Shown here one piece after another: positions 1 to 12,130 of a stretch of DNA of 64,000 nucleotides (its first letter is position 1; every line of letters starts with the position of its first letter). The notes under the pieces were generated by a model. It saw nothing but the letters and a program-made list of their open reading frames with translations, was not told the DNA's origin and made no database searches. The stretch covers positions 44,808,522 through 44,872,521 of the forward strand of contig QVOM02000025.1 in assembly GCA_003586115.2 (NCBI GenBank), written 5' to 3'. This DNA is from Salvator merianae. Its lineage: Eukaryota; Chordata; Lepidosauria; Squamata; Teiidae. The translations under genes and the position numbers were made by a program.

Positions 1-596
1 GAGAATTTGATGAGGCAGAAATTTGGTGGAGGCAGAAAAGGTACTGTTTCTCCTTGCCAAGCACAGGAAACATCAGTGTGAGAATGAGTAAGTACGAATT
101 GAGTCCATGTTAAAATGTAACTGTGGGAATGATCAGAAGATGAATTCAGTCCTTGTACTCTTCCGATATGGATTAAATTTACGATGTCGGACTGCGACCT
201 TACTGCCTATACTCTTGCACTGTATTCTTGCTCAGGAGTGCATCAATGAAAAAGGGAACTTTGAATTAAAATAGTATTTCAAAAATATTTTAAAAGTGTA
301 AGAATTTGAATGTATTAAAAAGTTTTGGCATGTGTAGCTGGAAAATAAAAGCCAATTTTACTAGGACTCAAATAATACAAAGGGTATGGAGGGTGACAGT
401 ATAGATATTTTGCATGTGAGAAATTGAAAATATAAGAAGGTGCATTAAACTCTGCACGCCGTGTAAGTATACTTGCTCTTGGAAGTACAGACAAAGGACA
501 ATGCTCATGTTTCGGAAGATTTACAAAACACAGAACAGTGATACTTGTATTTACTGTATGAAAAGTGGCTGGAACTTTTTTTTAATGTTTGTTCCA

Positions 597-676
597 GGAG
601 GTAGACATACAGTCTGCAGGAAGCAATGCACAGCGTTTTAAAATCATAAAAACTGAGGATGGATATTTTCAAATAG
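597..676 (+). CDS. MGAT4D: MGAT4D exon (antepenultimate visible)
   Basis: Open from the acceptor TTCCAG; encodes EVDIQSAGSNAQRF... ending GYFQI plus one base. The donor GTAAGA follows at 677. The phase-1 junction rebuilds a glycine with the next exon, giving the GYFQIG-TFENG join typical of MGAT4 proteins. Confidence 0.78.
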
Positions 677-3600
677 GTAAGAAGAAACCTAAGACTAATC
701 CTGTTTGGTTTGTTTGTTCTACTAAATTTCAGTATTGCTGCCAATTTAGCAATTATTGGTACAGAGGTTTTAGTCTTTATGCTAATATAAACAAAATGAA
801 ATAAGTCATTCAGTGTTTGTGCTTAAATTCGCCCAAAGCCACATTACCTCTGGGACAAATATGCACTTTGTAGATGCTTAATAAATAGGCCACGAAATAA
901 ACATTGCTGCAGAAACTCCCAAATAACTCTATAAGTATTCTATACTGCTGAATGTTGATACTTGAAAGAGAAAAAAGCTAATCCCATAGAAGGGGGAATA
1001 AAGTGGAGTCCTTGTGATGAGCTCCAAGAATGTCTCTTAATTTTCTCACTAGTTGCTGTCCCATAACTTTAAGTGACTGTACTGTATCTGGACTCTGTCC
1101 CAGGCGGGGTTATGCCATAAATCCCTTAGGTAAGTGTACAGCCTAACACCAGGCTGTGCTCCCCTCAGGATGTTCCACATTAAAGTTCTCTTCATCTTAG
1201 GCAATAGCATTTTCCCCTCCATGCCGTTTACTTTGAGTTTGTCACTCTGTTTCCAAGTAAGCAGTTCTATATTGGGTGAGATTCAGTGCATGATTCTGCC
1301 ACTTGGTTAAATCCCAGAGTATAGGTACCAGAACCTGATCAATGCTTGGTGATTTACTAGTCTGTTAGGCCACTAACCTGAAGACATAAGGATGACAACT
1401 AAAGTTATTAAGCTATATTGCTGGTGATCGATAGTAAACCAAGTAGAATAAAGTAACAGTTCCCCTTCTCTAGTGTACTCCTTGGTCCTTCCCAACTTGA
1501 ATCCACTTGAAGGCACAAACTAACTCTTCCCTCCCTTGACATCTCTGCATATCTGTACCCACTTCCTTCTAGCATCTTTGCATGTCGAACTATTTCTGTC
1601 GACAAAAGATCTGGCACCACTGATTCCTTTATTATTTCAGCCCAAGGGAAAAAAGGGTCCCAGCTGGGCAATACCACACTAAACCTAACACTCAGTTCAT
1701 TTCATGATTGTTTGCATGACTTGTTGCTACCTTGTTTATTACCTTAATATAATTCACATGAATAAGGCTTAATTTTTAACTGAAGGTAAGCTACCTTTTA
1801 ATATAAAATAGGTTTGTGTATATACCAAAAACAGTGTGTTCATTTACATACAGGTACATTTGAGAATGGAGTAGCAGAAGGCAGCATCAGTCCATTGTTT
1901 GGAAAAATACAGGCTCTTCGTTTATATATTCATTCTAGTTCTCCCATGTGGGTATTACTGAGTGAAGTAAGTATCTAAGGACAAAGCAATCCTACCTTCA
2001 CATTTATTGGCTGAAAAGGTTATGAAGAATAGAAATGTCTCAAGTGCCGAAGAGCTTTCCCAGTGTGGGACAAGCTGGCCCATGCATACTCTGAAGACCC
2101 CTAGCATTCCACTATTCCTGGTCCCTAAAACAGGACATTCGGTGAGCAAGTAGAAAGTACAGTGTTACCGCCCTTCCCAGATTGCCTTACATTATCCAGG
2201 AATTTGTTCTTATCTCAGGGATTTTATTTCAAGTGCTTAATGATGTTAGGAATTAAATAGAGTATGGTATATTTCCTTCAATTATTCTTTCTTCAAATGT
2301 ATTTTCAGTGTAGTACTGAATGAAAAAACAAGAAAACCCTTAGAAGATCTCACTCCTTTTAGGTGCATTTGAAGAGAGAATAACTAAAGGGAACACGCCA
2401 TACTCTATTTAATTCCTAGCTTAGGCCAAGAGGCAGTGACTAGTCCAAAGCCACTCAGGGAGTGTCGGTTTTGTTAGAGACAAGGGTCTATAAAACCCTG
2501 AACAAAATACTTTGTGAACAAAGTTGGTGAAGAAGCATTTTATTTATTTACGTTCTTGCAAGACAGGTGTCCTAACAAGGTAGGTACACACCTAAAGCTC
2601 GGTGCAGCTGAGCTTATATCCCCTAAGCATGGCCGAAATATCCCTCCCTCTCTCCCTCGTTGGTTTTAAGAAAGAGAAGTTCACATCTATCCTGTCCGCC
2701 TACAACATATTCCCCTTAACATGTTCCCCCTCCCGTCACATACATCACATGTCTCATTAAAGCCTTCATTATACATTTATGGGCATCAACGAAAATATTC
2801 ATGACCTTCATCATGCATGCTCAAAAGAGTTTAAAACTGGTGCCCAATAAGAAAAGTTCAACCTAGCTATCTATCTTATGTAGCTGTCTAACTAATGGAG
2901 GTGCATCTCGCTACAAGTGACAGTGATGGAGTTGTCCTCCATTCTTATCAGGATAGTTTGTTATCCTTAGCTTTTAACTATGCCAGGAATTTAGCATCTT
3001 CTGGTTTCCTTCAGATAGGAATGGCTAACCTGTCCATAGCACTTTAGTTATGTTCAGAGGAGGTGTACCTTAGAATTGCAAAAGTAACATTTTCCTATTT
3101 CTCACAAGTTTGAACTCTTTTTTCCGGACAACTACACTGTAGAGATGTGCACAAATTAAATTGTGTGTTCAGTTTACCACTGAAACAAGCACTCGTTTGT
3201 TTGGTTCAACAGCAAACCGGTTAATTGAACAACTGGGTGTTCAACTTCAATTTCAAACTGGTTCAAAAACAAGAAATACCATTTTTTTCCATTGAAAAAG
3301 CCCTTTTTAAGGGCAAAACCACAGCAAATGCAAACTGTTTGATTGCATAGTTCATATTCCCAAGTTGGGACTGGTTTCATTTGATTGAAGTTTTGGTTAT
3401 TTGAACAACCAAATGTCTAGTTTGATGCAAACATGTACAAACTAGCTGGTTCACTGTGAACTGCAAACCAACCAAATCAGTTTGGTACATCTCTACTGCA
3501 CTGAGGCTGCCTCTGGACGGTGGGAGAAAAATATGGGATCCTGTTTAGATCCCACAATTGACTCTTGCTGTCCCTACCAGATGGCAGGGCAAAGTCGTGG

Positions 3601-4092
3601 GGCAAAGATGGGCACTTACCTCTCTAGGCACTTGCTCCCACAATGGTGCGGCATATACTTCTGGGTGTTTTGATGTTGTGAAATACCTAAAAGTGCAAGA
3701 TCACTGCTCCCCTCATGCACAGTAGCCATTTTCAGTCATGTTTTGACTCTGCTCATGCACAGTGACCATTTCCAAGATGGCGGCTCCCAAGAGCAAGAGT
3801 TCAGACAAGGCAAGTCCTATCGCTTATCTGGAACACCTGGGTTGAAAGTTGTTTTTCCCAGTGTAGCAATATGTGGCAAACCCAACTTAGTGCTGGGATA
3901 ATCCTGGGTTTTTCACCCTGTCTGGATTCAACCTGAATTTATTCTTTCAGTAATGATTCTGTGTAGCTTTCCCACAAATATTCTGTGTATGATATCTGAA
4001 ATGTTTTAAGAAACTTGGAACTAAATAAAATGTATTAAAATGTTCTTAATTTATCTTCCTTTACAATCCAGATATTTATAAAGCCACTGTGA
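597..4092 (+). CDS. MGAT4D: MGAT4D-like gene, C-terminal part (3 exons)
   Basis: The three last coding exons are 597-676, 1854-1966 and 4072-4092; the gene starts upstream of the window. They join in frame (GT/AG, phases 1 and 0). The product carries the C-terminal motif of the MGAT4 (N-acetylglucosaminyltransferase IV) family: a GYFQIG turn followed by TFENGVAEG and a stretch ending in LLSE, then a very short last exon coding IFIKPL and stop, comparable with the NEI-type tail of MGAT4A/B. The symbol rests on synteny: in mammals MGAT4D lies directly upstream of CLGN on the same strand. Known mammalian MGAT4D is a Golgi type II membrane protein, expressed in testis, that inhibits MGAT1. The catalytic domain lies outside the window, so enzyme activity cannot be judged. 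Family is fairly sure; the D paralogue is inferred. Confidence 0.8.
1854..1966 (+). CDS. MGAT4D: MGAT4D penultimate exon
   Basis: Acceptor ACATACAG, donor GTAAGT. Encodes TFENGVAEGSISPLFGKI... to MWVLLSE. This is the most recognisable segment of the family in the window: the run from FENGVAEG to an aromatic/aliphatic-rich SE end matches the C-terminus of GnT-IV proteins. Confidence 0.85.
2248..2417. repeat. Foldback: perfect 20-bp inverted repeat
   Basis: Bases 2248-2267 and 2398-2417 are perfect reverse complements, separated by 130 bp, and pairing continues imperfectly inward. It lies in the last MGAT4D intron. It looks like a foldback MITE-type element; no family is recognised. Confidence 0.6.
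3140..3495. mobile_element. Non-autonomous hAT-like element
   Basis: Begins TAGAGATGTGCAC and ends GTACATCTCTA, forming terminal inverted repeats. It is flanked by 8-bp near-duplicates CTACACTG (3132-3139) and CTGCACTG (3496-3503), 7 of 8 identical, as expected for hAT transposition. The interior is rich in short ggTTCAa/tTGAACc motifs and has no transposase. Related copies lie at 24272, 34609 and 48199. Confidence 0.75.
4072..4092 (+). CDS. MGAT4D: MGAT4D last exon, 6 codons plus stop
   Basis: Acceptor CAATCCAG at 4064-4071, then ATA TTT ATA AAG CCA CTG TGA. Phase 0 after LLSE gives SEIFIKPL-stop, which aligns with the NEIHIKKA-type end of MGAT4A. A different frame of the same bases would stay open to 4143, but that frame does not fit the phase-0 donor at 1966. 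Confidence 0.7.
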   Translation: MFIKPL

Positions 4093-4356
4093 AAAAAGAA
4101 CAAGAAAAGAAAAGAAAGACTTCTTCCAGAATACAGAAGCCTTGAAAGTGGCATGGAAACAAGGCCACCTAGTGGTAGAAACAAAATGATTATTAAAAAA
4201 GCTAACTCCTTCCTAATACTGTGTAGTAGGAGAGGGGAAAATTATATGTTCTGTACATACAATATTAATTTTTATGAAAAGCTTAATTATTTGAAATAAT
4301 TTAATATATTTCCATCAGGGTCTCTATAAATAAAAATACTTCAAATAGATTGAACA

Positions 4357-4362
4357 AATAAA
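4357..4362 (+). terminator. Candidate poly(A) signal for MGAT4D
   Basis: AATAAA about 265 bp after the stop codon, in a strongly AT-rich stretch. An earlier AATAAA near 4023 lies in the intron. No cleavage site can be proven from sequence alone. Confidence 0.45.
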
Positions 4363-6429
4363 GCTACAATCTTCTGCAACATTGTAAGTACATACACAAC
4401 AAGGATTACTTCGGGATTTCAACATGCAGGGGATTGTACTTAAAATACTACATGATAAGTTGCTGTACAGTACATTGGCAAAGCACTTTTAGAACTGGAA
4501 AGGTAATACTCCTACAAAAACAACAAAGGTATTCATTAGGATTTGACAATATTACTTTATCATTTGCTTGATCAGTTTTTTATCCTACCATTGCTTTAAG
4601 CTCAGAGGGCAGCTCTAGATTTCCTTTGCTTTATCTTTAGACCAATCCTGTGAGATAATTTCAGTTGAGGAAGAGGTGGGGAAACAGTGGACAAAGACTG
4701 AACTATCTGATGTATGATTTTCCTGCTCAGAATTCCTGGTTTTCGTTTGGAGGGTTTTTGCAACAAGGTTGCACCAACGTAGCAATCAGGATCAATGCTG
4801 GTGAATCACAGCTGACTTAACTATTTTTGTCCTTGCTAATGGAAATTTTCTGAATTATGTTATTGTATGTATTTGTGGGGAGAACAAATGATACTTCCAG
4901 AGTTCGCTTTTACAAAGCCCAAGCCTATATAGCTTGAGGTCCACTGCTGTCACTTGAATAATGGTCTTCCTATATGAGAAATTTACTGGAGGTTGTATCT
5001 ACAGTTGTAAACTTACCTTGTTCTCCATCATAGCAATGGGGCCTACTGCTGGTACAAGGCACATTTCTTTAGAAATCTTCCCACTGAAGTCAACTGAACA
5101 ATAATTTCCTGTCCCATCTCATAAGCTGGGCTGTGGATGTAGTACACAGGAGTTTAGGGTTTGACATCAATGTGTTATTTGCCTAGTGACTTTCCTTGGT
5201 TTCAACTGCTCTGTCGGTATTTTTTTACAACTGGATGTTTCTGCTGGTGGAGTGTCTGGCCATGAGAATGGAAGAGTTTTTACTGGTATAACCACCATAC
5301 CAACTCAATGATACAGTGGTGCTACAAAAAACTCTAGAGATCCACAAGATATATAACTGCCCAAGACTACCTCCTTTGAAATACTTTAAAAACATTTAAT
5401 ATTCACTTCTGTGCCTTATTTTATATATATGCAAATCTTTTAGAATGCATGAAAAATAATATGCAAGACTTGAAAAATTATGTAAAAGTCAATATCTATG
5501 TGTTTTGCAATAACTTGATATGTCAGAAACCAATTCCTGAGACCAGCTAAAGTATCAGATTTGTGTAATTAAGTGTTCAGTTATTAGTTATTTTGATAAC
5601 TCATAGTAATTAAACTAGTGCATTGAAGGGGAAAACATGAAGGTTGAATACCTCTTGTGCTGTATCTCTTAGTATGCATGCAAAGGTTAAGGGCACAAGA
5701 CCTACGGTTTTGACCAACAGAGTGACAGATGCACAAGCTAATTATTATTATCAACATGATTAGAGATTCATAAACATATAATTTATACTTTTTAAGAAAT
5801 AACTTTCAGCTGCATACTTCTAAAACTCCCCTGTAAAGAATGCATAACTCATAGCTTTTTTATTATTATTAGACCAGAATAGATGTTTTTCTACAATATC
5901 TCCCGGGTTGGGACACATTCCCTCATAAAGTGACTTACGTTTTTCAGTAGATTTTAAAACACAACCACTTAACATTGGAGCAATAAATTAAGAAAATATT
6001 TTAAATCAGAACATTAGCACATCAAAAGTAGGAATAAGAAGAGGCAAACAAGCAAGCTATCTATTAAAAACATAAAAGAAAAACATTGCTTAACACAGGA
6101 AAAGAAAAAGTTAGTAGCAAACAAATGTTCTTTCTACAGCTGTGGCATCTTCTGTAATCGGATATTCATAAGTTTGGTGCCAGGAAAAAGAAAGTAAGTT
6201 TTCTTAAGTCAAGGTAGATTCAGAAAATGCTGTTTTTTATCTGCATCCGTCTGGGTATAATGGTCTTAATATACTAGGCTTTAACTATATTTATCATATA
6301 TGCAAATGTTATAAATATGATGGAAGTTACCTGAGAAAAGACAAAATTTTGCTGCTTTTGCTCAGTGCAGACTCACAGAACTGTAAGTACCCTCAAGGAT
6401 AATCTAGTCTAATAACTCACTAATATAAG
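4363..6429. other. Intergenic DNA without recognised feature
   Basis: AT-rich sequence between the MGAT4D 3' end and the first L2 remnant. No exon with credible splice sites, RNA gene or recognisable transposon end was found by eye. Confidence 0.5.
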
Positions 6430-7060
6430 CTCTGTGTGGGACTACCCTTGAAGAAGGTTCAGAAACTACAAAAGGTTCAAAATGCAGCAGCAATCGTGCT
6501 GACAGGTACTCCTGGCCAGACTAAAATTATGCTGGTCTTTGTGTACTGATCCAGGGTCTTAACAATAAATTGTACATCTATTTGCCAGTCTTTTAAAAGG
6601 TTGCAGATCCACTACCAAGTCCAACTCAAGGCTCTAACGTTGACTTGTAGAGCCCTGAATAGCTCGGTACATCTAAAGGAGTGCTTCTTCCAATATAGAT
6701 CTATCCATCAGTTAAGGTCTATGGGAGAGTTGCTCTTGGTGGTGGTGTTGCCATTAGCCGTGAAAAAGATTAGAGGCATATGAGAGGGCTTTCTCTGCAG
6801 TGGCCCCCAGGTTATGGAATGGCCTCTCTTAGGTATGTCTAGTCCCATCTCTGCACATTTTTAGATGTATGGTAAAGACAAACTTCTTCACCTCAGCCTT
6901 TGGCTGGAAAGGTAGCTGTCCATTGCTTTTCAAGCAATGCTAATTGTGATTTTAACGTATCAAATTTTAATAATATTGTTTTACTGCAATGGTTTTACTA
7001 TAATCCACCTTGAGGCCTTCGGGTATAAGGTGGAATAAAAATGCAAATAAATAATAAATC
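6430..7060 (+). mobile_element. L2-type LINE 3' end, degenerate
   Basis: Contains decayed codons of the C-terminus of a reverse-transcriptase ORF: a QNAAA-like motif near 6480 and a later segment reading like AFSAVAPRLWN near 6786-6830. It is followed by a 3' tail with a CACCTTGAGG...GGTATAAGGTGGAATAAAAATG pattern and an AAATAAATAA end near 7045. Many stops and frameshifts show an old copy. Confidence 0.65.
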
Positions 7061-7657
7061 TACTGATAGCTTCCAAACTGCTGATTATCTAAAATCTGCT
7101 TCTGAAACTGCAACGAAATAGAGACAGCTTGTTCCCCATGAAAGTTGATCTAGAGAGATCCAGAACTCAAAAGATCTCAACATTAATTAATTTCCTAAAA
7201 TATGTAAACTATATCTAAGATATCAGTTTTGCAATATCCTGTTACCTGCACAGCAGTTCTGACTATGCTTATCCATAAGAGGTTGAACAATAGTGGAAGC
7301 TGCTGGTTTTCTAAAAGGGCAAATTCAAAATCAAGTAAGCAATGAAAACAGGAGTAACTATCCCTCAGACAGACCAATAAGTTATCATTGAATGTGGCAG
7401 AAGACACAAAGATATAGCCTGTAAGGCTGAAATAAGGAAAGATTTGTTTTGTAGTATACAGATGGGGAGAATGGGAGTCTTGGTGCTAAGGGGATCTACA
7501 GTATATAAGTATACTTCTGCAAAACTGTATTCCTCTACAGGGGCAGATAAAGAAACACTGGTCCTTACTATTTCTATACGACAGCAAAGGAAAAATGCAC
7601 CTTGAGGCTTGCTCCCTGGACTGTTCCAGAAGAAGCAACAGGTGGCACCTAACTCTA

Positions 7658-9152
7658 CTGCTCAAAACAATTAAGGGAACACGTAAGCATCACAGTATAA
7701 CTCCAAGTCACTTAAACTTCAGGGACATCAATCTGTCCAGGAAGCATGAGTGTGAATCAACTGCACCTGCTTTGGTGCAAATAAAAGTAACAACGGTTGC
7801 ACTGGAGGGGCAACAGCAAGGCAACCCCCCAAAAGGGAATGGTTTCGCCAGTGGCGGCCACAGACAATACTCTCTCCTTATCATTCCTGACTGATTCTTC
7901 TCTAGTTTTGCGTTTTACTAGTGTCCTTGTCACTACTGGTACCAGGTTGCACAGATAATCCAGCTCCTCCAGGATGGCACATCCATACATGCCATTGCAA
8001 GAATGTTTGATGTATCTCCCAGCATAGTCTCAAGAGCATGGAGCAGATTCCAGGACATAGGCTGTTACACAAGGAGAGCTGGACAGGGCCTTAGAAGGGC
8101 ATCAACCCAACATCAGGACTGGTATCTGCTTCTTTGTGTGAGAAGGAACAAGAGGAGCACTGACAGAGATCTACAAAATGACCTGGACTACTGGTGTGCA
8201 TGTTTCTGACCAAACTGTCAGAAAGAGACTCTATGAGGGTGGCCTGAGGGCCTGATGTCCTGTAGTGGGACCTGTGCTCACCAGCACTGTGCAGCCTGAT
8301 TGGCATTCACCAGAGAACACTAGAATTGACAAGTCCGCCATTGGTGCCCCGTTCCCTTCACAGGTTCACACTGAGCACATGTGACAGACGTGAAAGAGTC
8401 TGGAGATGCCGTGGTGAACATTATGCTGCCTGCAATATCATCCAGCATGACTGGTTTGGCAGTGGGTCAGTGATGGTCTGGGGAGGCATATCCTTGGAGG
8501 GTCACACAAACCTCCATGTGATAGCCAATGGTAGCCGGATGAAATCCTCAGAGCCATTGTCAGATCTTACACTCGTTTAGTGGGCCCTAGGTTCCTCCTG
8601 GTGTAGGACAATGCCCAGCCACATGTGTGTAGGCAGTTCCTGGATGGCAAAAACAGTGATGCCATTGACTGGCCTTCATGTTTCTCAGACCTGAATCCAA
8701 TGGAGAACCTCTGGGACATTAGGTAACAGATGCTGCCAAGTAGTACCACAGACTGTCCAGGAGCTCACTGATTCCCTGATCCAGGTCTGGGAGGAGTTTT
8801 CCCAGAACACCATCCACTGTCTCATCAGGAACATGTCCAAACATTCTTGGGAGTGCATACTAGCAAGTGGGGGGTCATACACATTACCAAGCTACATTAT
8901 GAGTTTCTATGATGAAATTCATGCAGATTGGATCTGCCTGTGATTTCTTCTTTTTTTTTACTTTGATTTTGGGGTGATTTGGAATCCAGCCCTCAACTGG
9001 TTGATGATTTTGGTTCCGACTGACTGTTGATAACGTCATTTTCTTCTCAAAAAATTACACAATTTCTATCAGTAAAGATTTTCAACTTGAATCTTTTGTT
9101 CATTGAGATCTGATGTATGATTTAAGTGTTGCCTTAATTGTTTTAAGTACTG
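7658..9152 (+). mobile_element. Tc1-like DNA transposon, inactivated
   Basis: Terminal inverted repeats: left CTGCTCAAAACAATTAAGGG, right reading TTAAAACAATTAAGGCAAC on the opposite strand, each beside TA (7656-7657 and 9153-9154). Between them lies a plus-strand transposase with an N-terminal HTH part (about 7975-8205; VSRAWSRFQDIG) and a DDE-core motif FGSGSVMVWGGIS (about 8455-8497). Stops and frameshifts break the frame. Length, about 1.5 kb, equals that of a full Tc1-like element. It resembles the Tc1-like family in fishes and lampreys with CTCAAAAAAATAAAGGGAAC ends. Confidence 0.85.
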
Positions 9153-9298
9153 TATTATAAAGACAATTGTTATCACCTTGACCTCAGTTCAAATAAACCT
9201 GAGTCCCAAATCTGGAACTGAACAGTAGAGCATCTAAAAAAGAAAACTGAACATGGTGAAAAACCCTTGTCATCAACTTTCTAGGAGGTGGAAAAGTC

Positions 9299-11030
9299 TG
9301 CATTTCTCCCTTGCCGTCTTGCAGAAGCATTCCTACCGATAAGTGCGAGTTTTCTTTTAAGATAGAGGGAGAAATGCACCTGGGAATATACTAAAGCAAC
9401 ACTTACATGATAGGAGCCTAGGCAGTGTCCTCATTATATAGTATTGAATCTAATAAACATGTCTGCATGCAAGGACCAAACTCCAGCATGTATAAGCATC
9501 TGAAATGGTCTCAAACTCTACCTATGGGGGCCTACTAAGCTGACTGGCTGAGAGAAGGAGGTACCTTGCCTAGAACTTCCCTTTTGATTGAAGGCCTGGG
9601 CTGATTCTAAGAGGGCTTCAACTGGGAGTGATGTTCAGACAAAAGAAAGTATTAAAAAGATCTTTAAAGAACCAAATTATCACATGGAGTAGGATCCTTT
9701 CTTCTATATCCTCTGGAAGAGCTGGAATCTAAGGATGTAGCCTTCTTATCCTTTGTTTCTGTGAGGGTGTTATTCAGAGCATCATCACCAAACAGAATAT
9801 AATCACCCTGGGGGAGGGGGATATGTATGCAAGCCAGCTGAGGAATCACCATTTTCCCTGGTATACGAGCTCTATGAGGCATTGTCAGTCAGTGAGCCTT
9901 TAGCTTTGTGAGAACTGGTGCCAGATTTAGAAGAACTTACTGGTGACCAACATAATCTAGCAGGAACAAATGAAAAATTGATTTGAATCTGTGATAGTGG
10001 ATTTTTGATTTGTGTCTCTGGCAGGACTGAGTGTGGTGATCTGCCTGGGAAATTCCTGGCCTGAAAGCAGAAGAAAAGTCAACTTCTTTCCCCTCTAATC
10101 ATGACAGCCATATGCACAATGCTGGCTCAGTGTAAAACCCTGCTGTCAGACTGATGTGCGAACCAACAGCTAGGCACTGTGAGAATTGGCTGTTGTCTTC
10201 TGATAAGATGGCCTAACCTTTGCCCAGTCTGGAAAGCTTTGCTTTTCCCTTGAGCTGTCTGCGCTTTGCCATTCATAAAGCTCTGGAAATCCTATGGCTA
10301 TTAGGACACTTGTTCCCCTGGTCTCTTTTTTCTTGGCTTTAGAGGGGTGACTCTTGCAGGTCCTGATACAAATCAGGGAGGGGCTGAAGAATTAGGAGGG
10401 GGAACCTCTATCTTGGTGCTTCATCTGCTTCTGGAGCAAGTAACGCTCATGCATTCCTGCCACCTCTGGGGCCCACAAGCCTGGAGCCCAATTTATCTTT
10501 GTGGGCAAACTGAGTTGGCAGGAAGATTCTCAAGCCCTGCTTTCCAGCACCTGTCCTCAGGACACTGAGCTGCAGCACTGGTTCCTTCTTGATCTTCTCA
10601 GAATTTGGCAGAAGAGTGGATGAGCCACGTGGAGAACTGCCCCCTAGTTTGGTAAGGTGTGTCAGTGGTCTACTACCTTCAAGGGGGGAACAGAAAAGTG
10701 AATAAAGCTGTTCTCACAGCAACACCATGATAAACTGCTGCAAGGCCTGAATTCATACTAGAGAGAGTCTTTGAAAAAGCCAGAAAACAGGCAGAACTGA
10801 GCTTGAAGCCCAACTAAAAAAATCTGAGATTCATTCCTATGATTCTACACTATGGAAAGAAAGTTATCCTGGAATAAAGTGACAGAGGAACAGGGTAACG
10901 GTGGTGGCAGTTGCTTTTATAATAGTTAGTTACCATCTGTCACTTCTTCTGGGACAAAGTAAGGAACTAAACCTGATGTGCATTTCTCTTTCTGCCATCT
11001 TGCAAGAAAGTAAAGTATACCTTTAAATGT
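9299..11030 (-). mobile_element. DIRS-like retrotransposon remnant (gag part)
   Basis: On the minus strand a 72-residue frame (9664-9882) reads YILFGDDALNNTLTETKDKK, matching the FG-x-L...ETKDKK motif of DIRS-group gag-like proteins; a similar motif occurs at 44.5 kb. Two related direct copies of a roughly 30-bp motif lie about 1.68 kb apart (near 9299 and 10979), perhaps terminal repeats. No reverse transcriptase or recombinase is visible, so this is a fragment or an internally deleted copy. Confidence 0.45.
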
Positions 11031-12120
11031 AGATAAGATTTCAAAAGAAATTTTAAAAACTGCTAGGTATAATACAGATGTTAGACTAATTCTGGAACTA
11101 TACTTTGGTTAAATGGCTAGAAGACTGGAAGAAACTGTTCTTCTACTTTATAATAACATCAATGAAAAATCAGTTTTTGGTAACTTGCATAAAGGAGTAC
11201 AGCAACAAACAGAAAATGTACAAGTTCTGCTTCTTAACCTATAAACTTAATAAACTGTCTCAATTTTTTTCACTTATTTCTTAGTAAAAGAAACAATGTA
11301 GAATGGCTCCAATTGGAAGCTACTTTTTGATATCATCAAACCATGTTTGATCTGTTGTATATTAAAAATGTGGTTCATGAAGAGTAAAGGAAGCTTTTCA
11401 GTCAGAACTTTCCCCCTCCCCTGTTGTACATCTTCTGATCTGTGGGCTACCCAAGATTCAGAATATGGTATTTGTTTCCACTGTCCCTGACCACAAGGGC
11501 AGTAATGCTGTTCTGCAAGGACTTTCTAGAATCTAACCTCCAGATAGGTTGTGGATATTGTTTGGGAGCAAAAAATGATAAATTCCTTCCTGAGTCATGG
11601 TAAAATGATAAATGTATTTATCTTGAAGTAGGGGAACTATACAGAAAATGTTGAGTGTTGAACTAAATCAACATCTTAAGAAGTTGCATCTTCTCCAAGA
11701 AGTTCATCCTGTATCTTTTTCTCAGCTGGGCTTTAAGTTCCTCCAGTAACAGTAAAGAGTACATTTGTATAACATGAAAAAACAGATAAATCTGTTTATT
11801 TTTCTCCCATTTACACCGGTTAACAAGATTCAGTTAAGGTGATAATATCCAGTTTCTTAATATAGTTTAATGTGTTAGATGGATCATTATAGAGTTTGAA
11901 GATAGCTCTGCATTCATTTTTAATGTGTGGAATGGATGCCATAGGTATACAATGGCAAACTAGTGGCTTTCGGTAAAAGTTTGCTCCATTGTTACTTTGT
12001 ACTACTATAAGAATGAGGTTGAGAAAGTTCTCTGAATGAACCTGTAGTGATAAAAGGAAGGAAAACACTTTTTGTTGGTAATGGAGATTTTGTTCATTTG
12101 AATGAGAAAGCCCTGAACAC
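11031..12120. other. Intergenic DNA without recognised feature
   Basis: AT-rich sequence between the DIRS-like remnant and a CR1 copy; no exon, RNA gene or clear repeat seen. Confidence 0.45.
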
Positions 12121-12130
12121 ACAACACAAA

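Noticed and set aside
1408..1677. 89-codon minus-strand ORF in an MGAT4D intron
   Set aside because: No recognisable domain and no splice context; left as chance or an unidentified old repeat.
2400..2480. MIR-like SINE core (GCAGTGACTAGTCCAAAGCC)
   Set aside because: Resembles the MIR core only over a short stretch; too little to call by eye.
4093..4143. Lysine-rich extension as MGAT4D C-terminus
   Set aside because: Needs a phase that does not match the donor at 1966; kept only as a possible splice variant in the findings.
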